From NCBI GenBank assembly GCA_001949185.1, contig BDGG01000001.1, positions 7,092,325 to 7,156,324 on the forward strand: 64,000 nt of DNA, written 5' to 3'. The position numbers and the translations under genes are program-made. Below the pieces are notes generated by a model. The model did not search any database. It had not been told where the DNA came from and saw only the letters and a list, made by a program, of their open reading frames with translations. Positions 46,954 through 57,554 of this stretch are shown here, one piece after another (the stretch's first letter is position 1; every line of letters begins with the position of its first letter). This stretch comes from Ramazzottius varieornatus (lineage: Eukaryota; Tardigrada; Eutardigrada; Parachela; Ramazzottiidae).

Positions 46954-49900
46954 ATTCTCGCGTGGATCGGATTTCGTTGTCCTGTAATCAAAAGAATAAA
47001 TTAACGGCGAACAGAAACCTTTTTATTGTGCCAAGTGGTAGCTGTTTCTTTCAGTTTGAATGCGAAGGAAGCTCAAGAGCGCTATTTAACGAAAAAGACG
47101 ATGCAGTCAGCCAAATTGCACAATGAATTTTCCCTTTCTGTGACTTTCAAGTTTCTGTAATGTCAGCTTATTCAGTAATCAACCGAAACGCAATGTTAAC
47201 AGACCAATTAATCAACAATCAACCGTATGATAATGAAACAAGCAGGATGATGGATTTCGACCGTTTTGACATTGCCGATAACAATATTAAATTCTCTCAT
47301 TGCCGCAGTACTCCATGTATCACAGCTAAAATTACGGAGCACGAAAAAGGAATGTGCATGGAATTCCGAAGCACAAATGGATGTTCTCCGGGCAAAGCGA
47401 GGAACTGTTCGGTGATCGAAGAAAGATTGGATGTTTGGATGAGGCTCAAATTGTAATATCAGCTTTTCAGAAAGCAAATCGTCTAGCTGTTCTGAGGCGT
47501 TCCCCGACTTCTCATTACAGGCGCTCGATGACTTAGAGGCTGTCAAGGAGCTGGGAATGTGAAAAGTATGCAAAAGATGATTGCGCAGCCGTGTGAAAGA
47601 AGCCAACTGTGGCTGCATGCAAAATGAGTACAAAACGGTGGTTTGGTACTTACATGTTTGAAGAGTAGGACGATGAGTACATATATATGTCGCCACGAGT
47701 GGACTGCTGGCTTTGTGGAACATCAAGAAGAAGGGACGGGAGCAGCCCAGAGTGGATCAAGGAGGGATGCGGGAGGTCGGAAATGAGACTTTGCTCTGCA
47801 ACACAGAATTTTAAATATTGCTGTACCCGTCCCAAGATCAAGCATGGAAAAAAATGCTATTAGATGCCCGGCACCACGCTAAATTGTGCATTACCCAATG
47901 GTAAAAGCATGTATGAGCTGGCTGTGTAACAAGAGGGCATCGCAATATTGTAGTCTATTCAAGCAAGTACTTACTGGGATTCTGGGAAGAGTTCAGGCCG
48001 AGTTTAGCTCCGGTTTCGGTGGGCGGAGAGGAAGAAGAGGAGCGACAGGAACTCGGGACACAGAGTCAGGCTTCAGGCCAACAATTCAACTTTGATTATC
48101 GACATTTTTCCCCGCGCGCGCATGACGGAGAGGCTTAATAACTTAATAAGGATTCATGTTCGAAGACCGATAACAAGAGCTGAAACTTATCCAACGACCA
48201 GTCATTAGGACTCACTCGTCAACCCAGATTGAAATGGATTGCGCCATGTCGCGCAAACTATACAGAAAAATGATCCCGGAGATTTGGACTGGATCAGCTG
48301 CGGCGGATGAGCAACACGTAGTACTTGGAAAGAGAACAGACTGCTGACTAGTAGAAAAACGAAAGAGCAACGCTTAGTTTAAACAGTGACACTCTCTACA
48401 GTCTCCATCAGTGCGTTCTACTGCAAAGGAAAGTCAGGAACGTCGATAAAGTAACTTCCGCTGAATCCGCTCCGCGGCTGCAGCTGGATCTCTCGGAGTC
48501 TCTCCATTTCCAGCATGCACATCCATCCACAAGCTCCGGTTCGACTCCGTTCCTAAATTTCAAACTCACGTTAAAACCGATTCAAGCCGGAGGGTTGGCC
48601 GATTAACTTAGGACCTGTGAGTGGTATCGAGGGCTCCCAGCCTCCCAACTTCCCACTGCCCACTCATTTTATATTGTTGCTTTAAGTTGTTGGACACAAT
48701 ATTTTGATTTCGTTTTCCCGTATTTTCAGCCAAGAAAATATGTCGTGGGAGATGGCAAACAAAGTAACGAAGAGCTCGCTGTGCTCGAAAACACACATCG
48801 AAAATTTCGGGAATATTTCTGTAACTGTAATTTCTTTCTAGGATGAACGATTACGTGCACGGGCGCGTCACCTGATTTTCTTATGTGCTTCTGGACACAA
48901 TGACCCCGTTGCAATACTAATGGCCCGAAAAACTCCACATGACACTGACATGTTCGCTTATGGATGGGAGCAACATGGCTACCGGCGCTAGTGGTAATCC
49001 CCACGCGTTAAAAATCCATTACGATAATGCACGACGGCAAATATCGTTACTTTACAGACGGTTTCTATCATGGACTCAAGTGGCACTTGTCAAGTTCCCT
49101 CACTCGCATGTGAGGAGCCGAGCAAAACGGATTCATCCTTTCAGAAATCTGATATGCACGTTTTTTCCCGCTCCATATCAACACGGAAGTCCGAGAGCAA
49201 AAGTCACATGGTTCGTAAACCATCTTACAGGCCGAAGTTCATCGTACAGTCGCATTTGCTGTCAAGGACCTCGAGATGAAACGTTCGAACAGTTTCTTCC
49301 TGTTTTTGCAGCGATAAGAGTAATCCGCCAAGAGCGGCTCAGCATTTCGCCTTTTTCCTCGCAGCGCACTCGATGGATAATGGAACGAAAGAGCAGAAAA
49401 ACATGTTAAATCGCAGATTACCCCGTGGAATTCTCTCTTCGGGTTCTTCAATTCCCATGGCGCCTCAACGTCTAACGTCGTCATCGAACCAAGATTTAAA
49501 ACGTAACGTTGTTTTCTGCTTCAGCTTTCAAGGATAAAACGCAACCTCGCAAGCCGCTTTCTGTGAAACTCAGCACAGCGCACCCAGTGGAAAACCCACC
49601 AGACATCGAACCAAGCGTTTGTCGCTATCCTTTTGACATGTATAATCAATAATAATCAAAGCATCCAACTTTCCATTGATGCAAAGTTGTTTTGTCGGAA
49701 TACACGCAACCACAAATGTTTTTTTTCTTTTCAGGCCATGTTTTTCCATCACTGTTTAATTTTGTCGAACAAAATCTTGTCTTCCTGTTTGGACTTTCCG
49801 ATGGAAAATACTCGCATATATAATCTACATTATAACGGTTCGGGCTTTGTTCATAGATATTGACGGAATTGAGACACAGAATGCTCTGGTTCGTTGTGTC

Positions 49901-50609
49901 GTTCCATCCAAAGTGCGTCAATAGTATCAGACGATCTCAGATGATAGCGTACTGTCTAGGTTCCACATACTATAATTTGGGAAAACTCCTCCGAAATTGC
50001 CGCTTCGGGCTGTTGACGATCGCAAAGCGAAAGAGGGCAAAGGACGTTAGTGACTACTGGATCTGTATGCAAATGTGTCACGCCCTCAGTCGCCCTGTAA
50101 TAAACCAGAGCTCCGGCGAACGTCGATGATGTTCTTCTGTTTTCATCACGATATCCGGTTTCCATTGGCGTAGCACTCTGGATTCGAACTTGTGTTACGC
50201 ATTTTTTCTCGCAAACCGGGTCAACCAAACAAACAAACAAACAAATATCGCTACGGTGCTGATTGAAGGGTCTTGGGATGCAGGTTGTCAGACCGGAAGT
50301 TCGCCGAAGCAGCGCCGCCTGGTGTTATGTCGTACTATCGCACTGTTTCGCTTATGTCTTACATGACATACTCTGTGATGCGATGTTTCGCAATAATATT
50401 ATTATTAGGGCTGGACTGGTGACAAAATCAATCACGTCCAATCAATCGCACGAGTGAAGGGGATATCCTCGAATCGTTCTCCTTCGTCAAGTCCTCGACG
50501 AGGATTTTCAAAGTTTATCCCATGAAACTCTATTCGAAGGGTGATTCTAGTTGCTCATCTGTTTCTTAAGACTCTCTCAGGCAGCAAAAAAGCTGCGACA
50601 ATTACGACG
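46954..50609. promoter_or_regulatory. 3.7 kb head-to-head spacer of HEATR5B and BMS1
   Basis: Both genes start at the edges of this region and are transcribed outward. I see no supported coding exon, no hairpin element and no RNA gene. There is a purine-rich stretch near 48015-48050 (GGAGAGGAAGAAGAGG) and an (AAAC)n run at 50222-50246. Untranslated first exons are likely but cannot be placed. Confidence 0.4.
50222..50246. repeat. (AAAC)n microsatellite
   Basis: About five CAAA units in the spacer upstream of BMS1. Confidence 0.8.
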
Positions 50610-53600
50610 ATGGAGTCCGGTATCGACGACTCGCACAAGGGACATCGCAAGCCGCACGGAGGACGAAAGGCCGAGAAGAAGGAGGAATCTCGCCTGAAGA
50701 CCGATGTCCCGCTCCAGAAGCAAAAGCACAGTGAAACGGCCAAGCAGAGGAACCCCAAAGCCTTCACGTTCCAGTCTATTGTGAAAGCTGAACGTACTTT
50801 CCGTCGGACGGCCGACGTCAAGGAAAAGAAGACACGACTACCTGAGGTGAAGCAAAAGCAGTTGATTTCATTTCAATGGCGCTTGACGTCACGTGCTGTG
50901 AGGTGCTGCACGTCTAATCGAATTGCGATATGGTGACGTAAGGTGCCTGTCTCGATTTGTAGATTGACCGGACGCCCGAGCTTCCTCCCCCGTACGTCGT
51001 AGCCGTCGTCGGTCCACCAAAAGTCGGCAAAACCATCTTGATGCAATGTCTCATCAAGTCCTTTACACGAAACAACATCAACAACATTCGAGGTCCCGTG
51101 ACGTTGGTATCAGGGAAGAAGCGTCGGATAACACTGATAGAATGCAACAACGATATCAACGCCATGATCGATGTCGCCAAAGTGGCCGACCTCGTCCTGC
51201 TTCTCATCGACGCCAAGTTTGGCTTCGAGATGGAGACGTTCGAGTTCTTAAATATCTGTCAAGTACACGGCTTCCCAAAGATCATGGGAGTGCTAACACA
51301 CCTGGATATGTTCCGAGAGAGCAAAGCTATGCAGAAAACGAAGAAGAGGTTGAAACAACGCTTTTGGACGGAGATCTATCAAGGCGCGAAGCTTTTCTAC
51401 ATTTCTGGGCTGAAGAATGGCGAATACATGAGGAGAGACGTCAAGAATTTAGGTATAGTACATGGACTGCTCGGCAAACAAACTCGGCCAACAAACTCGG
51501 CCAGATTGTTTCTACCAGTGGCGCACTTCGTCAGCCACTAAGACCGAAAGCATCGCCACTTGGAAAACAATCTTGCCGAGTTTGTTTGCAAAGCTCTCGT
51601 ATGTCGGTTGTCTGTAATGTAACAGCTAGCACGGTATGTTTTACAGGAAGATTCATCTCCATTCAGAAATTCCGTCCGCTACAGTGGCGTTCCACGCATC
51701 CCTACATTCTGTCAGATAGAATGGAGGATGTGACGGACCCGGAAAAGATTCGGGCACATCCAAAGCAGGATCGAGATGTATGCTTTTATGGATATGTCAG
51801 AGGCGCTCAGTTGAAAGACAAATCGTTCGTCCACATCGCAGGTAAAAAACGTTTCCACTTTTAATAGAAGCTCGCTTTTCAAACTATAGATCAGTTTTCG
51901 GTGACTTACATACATACATACGAGGTACGTATGCCGAATGGACGGCTCTAGACTATAGTCTATACAAGGTGCGTGAAAGAGGGACAGATATAGCCTCACA
52001 TAGGATCGTTTCTGTAAGTGGCGCACGCTTTCGGCCAGTAACACAGAGGCTGTGTGCCACTTGAGTAAACAATTTGCGTGAATTCGTTTGCCGACACCCC
52101 ATTCTGTTCTCAGACTTCCGAGGAGACAAAGCACACATTTTTACGTTTCTTTTCTTTTCCCAGGTTGCGGTGATTTCGCCATCGACAGCGTCACACTCAT
52201 GAAAGATCCCTGTCCACTTCCGGGTGCCGAGAAGAAGCGTTCGTTGAACGAGAAGGAGAAGCTCATCTACGCACCACTGTCCGGTATGCGTGGGACCACG
52301 TACGACAAAGATGCCATCTACATTGACATGGGCAGCAACTACAACGCGGGCAACAGGAATGCCTACCAAGGAGAACGGAAGCTGACGGCGGCAGAACAAC
52401 TCATGGAGACCTTCAAAGACTCCAGTGAGATGATCGACGAGAAGCTCAAGACGTCACAGTTCAAGCTAACGTCAGAAGCAAAAGCTGTGACGGGTGAGGA
52501 GTTCGACGCGAATACGAAGATGATCGAATCGAGAAGGGAAGAAGTCGTGGAGGACGGTGGCAGGAGACGACGCCGAGTCGTCTTTGACGATAAAGATATG
52601 GACGACGGGGAAGATGGTGAAATGGACGACGACGAAGCAGAAGAAGAAGATGAAGACGACGAGGAGGAAATGGCTGGTCGACCTGGTAGAATGTTCGCCG
52701 GTGCGTAAAGTCACCAAAATTGCTTTTCGCCGAACTGTAAGATTCAGACAAAGAAATCCTGTCAAAATTGCACTTAAAAAACACGCACAGGAAAGTTTTC
52801 GTCGGTGTAGTTCTCGTACCAAACTGAATGACACGCGTGTTTTGACTAATGCGGTTCGACTTCCGGTGCGCAAACTGAAAAACGGCTTAAACGGCTTGAC
52901 CGTCTCTAGCTCAGCTCGTGCACGGAAAGCTGCGTTGTACTGGAGAAAACCGTCAAGTGTTATCACAGAGTGCGCAGCTTAAAACCATGAATGCCAATAG
53001 GGTGAGGATCTGTAGAACCAGTCTTGTGCGTGTTTTGCAGGTGAAGATTTCGAAGGGGACGGTGAAGGGGACTTTGAGTTTGATGACGACTCGGAAGACG
53101 ACGAAGGTGTGAGTTCGCGGTGGAAGGTCGACCTCAAGTCAAGAGGTGCGGAGCTTTACAGCGGACGACTGTCTTCGGTGGACAAGCTCAAGAAACTCAT
53201 CTATGGACAGCAAGAAGAAAAGAACGACGGGGACGATGAAACCGAAATCTTAGGTGGTCTTCTGCGGGTTGTGCAGAAGAACACGCAGGACATGGCCAGC
53301 AAACGAGGGAACAACATGCTGGAAAGTACGAGATTCCACTCGGATGAAAAGAAGAGTGGTGGTGAAATGGTGGATGACTTGCGATCGAGGCTGAAGAGTC
53401 TCTTCTTGACGACGAAAGTCGGGGAGGATGACGAAAGGGAAGGCGTGAAGAAGAACAGAAAGACTGGGGAGGATGACGATGAAGACCTGTATGGAGACTT
53501 CGAAGACCTGGAGCAGAAAGGCGGAAGTCTGTTTCCGAAAAGCGCAGCAAAAGAAGACGACGGCGATGACATGGACGAGGTAAATTTCACTCAGAAACAA

Positions 53601-56168
53601 GCTGAAAGAAAATCTTAACCTACGAAAACTCGAACAAAATACCGGTACCATTATTCGCATGAATTGGGAGGCCGGCAAACGAAACGTACCAGATCGCTAC
53701 ATCAAGTGGCGCACACTGTGAGCCAATGACATGTAAACGTGCGCCACTTGAGAAAACGATTTTGTACGGTTCGTTTACTGGTCTTTCGGCCGTGTTTTTT
53801 TTCTGGTCTTGAATTCTCATTTCCGTTGTAATAAACCATTTTGTGTTTTAGGACGAAGAAGGAGATGAGGAGGAAGTAGACGCAAAAGAAGAGAAACCAG
53901 AAGTAGGAAAAGCTCCTCCTGCCGGAAATGAGAACAGTCGAATGGCAAAGATCATGGAAAAGAAGCGGAAACTGAAAGAAGCTTTCGACGCAGAGTTCGA
54001 TGAGGAAAAGACCATTGGCAAGAAGACTTACTACGACACGCTGAAGGAAGATGTCGCGCATCAAGACCAGGCCAACCGTTCCGAGTTCGCCGGACTGGAT
54101 AACGAGCAGCGCATCCGCTACGAAGGCTTCCGCCCTGGTCTCTACGTCCGTGTACAGATCAACAAGGTCCCCATGGAACTAGTGACCAACTTCGACCCAA
54201 CGTACCCGTACTTGATCGGCGGTCTGCTGAGTCAAGAACAGAACATCGGGTTTGTACAGGTAAGAAGACTGCAAAAAATTATAGTATGCTGCGCGACAAC
54301 CACCTACATACATTTCATGGCCTGCGCTGTAGTTGCTGTATGTAGGTTCTTGATGATTTGACGGCTCAGTTATTCGGCTGTCAATGCGGCGCGACAGTCA
54401 CCTGGATACTGTGAACTAACGGCTTTTTCACTGAATGTGGTATGCAGGCTGTTGATGAACCGGTCAGAATGTCGTATCTTACTCTTTGCAGGTTAGGCTA
54501 AAGAAGCATAGGTGGTATCCGAGGATATTAAAGAATAGGGACCCGATGATCGTGTCGTTGGGTTGGAGAAGATTCCAGACGCTGCCAGTGTACTCTACAC
54601 AAGACCACAACATGCGGAACAGAATGCTGAAGTACACCCCGATGCACATGCACTGCTTGGCTAGCTTCTGGGGACCCATTACCCCACAAGGCACCGGTAA
54701 GAACTTTTGAAGGTATCTGGGCAGGCAAAATTTACCAGATTGTTATCTCAAGTGGCGCACAGTTTCGGTATCGTTGACCGGAAGCCTGCGCCATTTTGCA
54801 GTATAATTTTTATATCGAGCTTGGCCTTCCGAGTGGCGCACGTTTGCGTTGTAACTGAATGGTAGAGTGCGCCAGTTCGAAAAAGAGATCTGGTACATTT
54901 TGTTCGCCCAGCTCCCAGATTTTTTCTTGTTCGGGAATGGTTTTGACGATTTTTTATCATAGGTATGTTGTCGGTGGAAAGTGTGAGGACTGCCGGTCAA
55001 GAGACCGGCTTCCGCATAACCTCCACCGGTGTCGTCCTGGACTTGAACAAGTCCGTCGACGTCGTCAAGAAGCTCAAGCTGACCGGTGAGCCTCTCAAGA
55101 TCTTCCGCAAGACGGCCTTCGTCAAAGGTATGTTCAACTCGGCGCTGGAGATCAGTCGCTTCGAAGGTGCGGCCATCCGTACTGTCAGTGGCATCCGTGG
55201 ACAGATCAAGCGTGCCTTGAAAGAACCCGAAGGCGCCTTCCGCGCCACTTTTGAAGACAAGATCCTGCCCAGCGACATCGTGTTCGTCCGGACGTGGTTC
55301 AAGATCGACGTTCCACAGTTCTACAACCCACTGACCAACCTGCTGCTCCCGCATGAACAACGTCTACAGTGGCAGGTAAAAATTAAAAATAAGTGCTTGA
55401 GACAATGTTGTGCTAGAAATTCCGAAAAATTAACATCAAAACGAATCAGGTGGAAAAGGATCGGGACCTAGGCAAACAAACTCTATAGGTTTCGTTTTTT
55501 CAAGTGGCGCACGCTTCCAGCCCGTAACCTGAGAACGTGTACCACTGTGGACTGTAAACAAAATCGCTTTCCAAGTGGCGCACTATTCCAGTGTTACTGG
55601 CTAGAAGCGTGCGCCACTTGGGAAGACAATCTTGCCGTGTTTGTTTGTCGAGCTTCCAGATGAATGGTGGAAAAATCAGTAGGTTTTTTGATCGACTGGT
55701 CTGGACTGGTAGTGCTAAAATAGCTTGTTGCTTTTGCAGGGAATGAGAAGGGTCGGTGAGATCCGTCGGGAACTGGGCCAGAAAACCGAGCAGAACAAAG
55801 ACTCATTCTACAAGCCGATCGTCCGGAAAGAGAGAAGGTTCAAACCGTTAATTGTCCCACGCGATATCCAGAGCTCACTTCCCTACAAAGATAAGCCGAA
55901 GAACAGACCGAAGAAGGGTAAGATCCATCCGGATATGCAGAAGGTGGCGGTGGTCCTTGAGCCAAAGGAGAGGTCCATCGGGCAGATGCTCAAAGAAATG
56001 GAAGCCATCCATAAAGACAAGGCGACGAAACAGAAGAAAGACGCTGCTCAGAAGAAGGAAATCTATGTTAAGCAGAATGCGCTGCTGAAAGAAAAGTACG
56101 ATGCGGCGCAGAGGAGGATGAAGAAGGCGGTTTGTAAGAGACTCGATCGACGCCAAAGCAAGAAATGA
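50610..56168 (+). CDS. BMS1: BMS1, ribosome biogenesis GTPase
   Basis: BMS1 is the GTPase of the small-subunit processome that acts in 18S rRNA maturation in the nucleolus. Nine exons: 50610-50846, 50963-51452, 51647-51841, 52164-52700, 53041-53579, 53852-54259, 54492-54696, 54963-55375 and 55740-56168, 1150 residues in frame. The basic N-terminus includes [12 protein letters not shown]. The G domain has the P-loop GPPKVGKT (about 96-103), [39 protein letters not shown] and THLD in the G4 position. The central acidic disordered region (from about 390; [24 protein letters not shown]) is expected for BMS1. The C-terminal AARP2CN/RIBIOP_C part has [53 protein letters not shown] and [20 protein letters not shown]. 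The ATG at 50610 fits the family start. Five introns hold foldback elements. Confidence 0.96.
51469..51598. repeat. GGCGCAC hairpin element, complete copy, BMS1 intron
   Basis: Left arm GCTCGGCAAACAAACTCGG, core CAGTGGCGCACTT and ATCGCCACTT, right arm GCCGAGTTTGTTTGCAAAGCTC. The element is 130 of 194 bases of the intron 51453-51646; the remaining 64 bases equal a normal intron in this window. Confidence 0.9.
52010..52101. repeat. GGCGCAC hairpin element, BMS1 intron
   Basis: Core TAAGTGGCGCACG and TGTGTGCCACTTG, right arm AATTCGTTTGCCGACACCCC. Lies in the intron 51842-52163, near a (CATA)n run at 51911. Confidence 0.82.
53668..53792. repeat. GGCGCAC hairpin element (arm type C), complete copy, BMS1 intron
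   Basis: Left arm GAGGCCGGCAAACGAAACGT, core CAAGTGGCGCACA and CGTGCGCCACTTG, right arm ACGGTTCGTTTACTGGTC. The clearest type-C example. Confidence 0.9.
54294..54452. repeat. Two TGCATAC-family foldbacks, BMS1 intron
   Basis: Units at 54294-54352 (ACAACCACCTACATACA ... TGTATGTAGGTTCTTG) and 54397-54452 (GTCACCTGGATACTG ... GTGGTATGCAGGCTGT) in the intron 54260-54491. Confidence 0.65.
54719..54917. repeat. Two tandem GGCGCAC hairpins, BMS1 intron
   Basis: Cores at 54750-54795 and 54829-54878, left arm GGGCAGGCAAAATTTACCAG, right arm TCTGGTACATTTTGTTCGCC. Removing the 199-base element from the 266-base intron leaves about 67 bases. Confidence 0.87.
55466..55661. repeat. Two tandem GGCGCAC hairpins, BMS1 intron
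   Basis: Cores at 55502-55546 (right side altered to GTGTACCACTG) and 55572-55620, the second perfectly paired with loop TGTTACTGG; right arm TTTGTTTGTCGAGCTTCC. Confidence 0.88.
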
Positions 56169-56568
56169 TATTCTTCTTGAATGAAATTTTCAAGATACTT
56201 CCCTGTTATTTCTTTGTGTTGGTATTTCAGTATCTTTGCGCGCGTTATAAAAAATCGGGATGTAAAAAAGCAAGAGAAACCAGTCGGAATTCGGAAATGA
56301 TTTTTGAATTTATCTCGATGAGTTATATTCGGAATCGTACGATCAATCAATCAAGAGTGGTCTACAACGATAACCTATACACATCTTCGTTCCGAATGTT
56401 TACTGCTACTTCATAGTCCATCATATCGCCACCAACGCCACAAGAATTGGTTCAGAAGAGCATAAATACAATGGTTGCTCTACGGTGATGGTAAAAGAGA
56501 ACTTTACATGACTCTACGCTGAACAGGAAACGATTATCAAAGCATGAGAGAGAATTGGCCTTGGCAGT
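56169..56568. other. Convergent 3' spacer between BMS1 and eIF1
   Basis: No coding sequence or repeat element recognised; the 3' UTRs of both genes should lie here. Confidence 0.4.
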
Positions 56569-56907
56569 TTAAAAGCCGTGGACTTTCAGCTGGCTAGACT
56601 TGGCGATGGCGTTTGTGGTCAGAAACTCGCAGATGTTGTTACGTTGATCACCCTGGAACTGGATAACCTCGCCATACTCGGGGTGTTCGACGACCGTTCC
56701 ATTGCAGCAGAAAGTCTTCTTACAGGCCCGAATGATCTTCTTCAAATCATACTGTGGAGCGATGCCTTGAACGGTGGTTAAAGTCTTGCGTCCGTTACGT
56801 TGCTGGATACGGATGTGAATCAAGCCCTCCGAACCACGCTCATCACCCTTCACCGCATCTTGAAATGGATCAAACGGTGCACTGATGTTGTCCACTTGAG
56901 TCGACAT
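56569..56907 (-). CDS. EIF1: Translation initiation factor eIF1 (SUI1)
   Basis: eIF1 binds near the P site of the 40S subunit and enforces start-codon selection. An uninterrupted 112-residue coding exon begins at ATG 56907 (MSTQVDNISAPFDPFQDA) and ends at TAA 56569-56571. The SUI1 fold is clear: IHIRIQQRNGRKTLTTVQGI, YDLKKIIRACKKTFCCNGTV, HPEYGEVIQFQGDQRNNIC and FLTTNAIAKSSQLKVHGF. The length equals that of animal eIF1. A minus-strand acceptor (CGTTTCGCAG, exon border about 56951) lies 44 bases upstream of the ATG, so the 5' UTR is probably spliced. It is tail-to-tail with BMS1 and head-to-head with RAD1. Confidence 0.97.
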   Translation of the reverse strand: MSTQVDNISAPFDPFQDAVKGDERGSEGLIHIRIQQRNGRKTLTTVQGIAPQYDLKKIIRACKKTFCCNGTVVEHPEYGEVIQFQGDQRNNICEFLTTNAIAKSSQLKVHGF

Positions 56908-57554
56908 GAGATAGAAATGTCCTTGAGAAGACGACTGCGATCGATGGAAACCTGCGAAACGGAGAAATTCATTCAAAGATCCACCAGCAACGTACTTCAA
57001 GGTGACAAGTTCTACAGTGAGGCCCACAATTCACTCTCACCTTGGGCTCTGAAGATCCTGGAAGAACTTAGAGGAAATCCGGGAGTCTGGAAGAAAAATC
57101 AAACGAAGGAAACCTTTTGCGGATAATCCGAAATTGAAATCCAGCTTTGAATTGAATATTTGACTGAGAACGACGAGTCGACGCAGAATCGTTACGTGAT
57201 CGTGTGACTCTACTCGTTCGATACGTCATCACACGTACGACTTGATTGCTTCTGCGAACTGGGTTGTACGACTGGTGAGATCGCCATTGCAGTGAGTCGA
57301 GTCACATACGAGTCACATCAAGTCGAAAACGACTGGGTAAATTGTGACATCACGTTCTGTTTTACATCAGCAGGCAGTGAACCGGGGTAGATGTCCGCTA
57401 TTCCGCTTGTCTTTCATACTGTAGACAACAAATTTCGTGTCTTCGTCCCGTTCAGTTCTCGTGTTCCTTGACGCTTCAGGTCTTTTGGCGCTATTTACGA
57501 TTGTGTAGGTTGCTGTTTGTCTGTTCAACTGAGGGTAGAAGTCCTCCTTCGAAG
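56908..57554. promoter_or_regulatory. Shared head-to-head promoter region of eIF1 and RAD1
   Basis: 647 bases between opposite start codons, part of it probably an eIF1 5' UTR intron. The middle (57180-57320) is rich in CGTACG-, GAGTCACAT- and TACGTGATC-like palindromic or repeated words that could be factor sites; none is assigned. Confidence 0.4.

Noticed and set aside
47160..47456. 98-codon plus-strand frame upstream of HEATR5B
   Set aside because: ATG-initiated but of unlikely composition, no domain, and no splice or neighbour support.
57180..57320. Palindromic words between eIF1 and RAD1 as one large inverted repeat
   Set aside because: The matching words are short and interrupted; I could not align two continuous arms.
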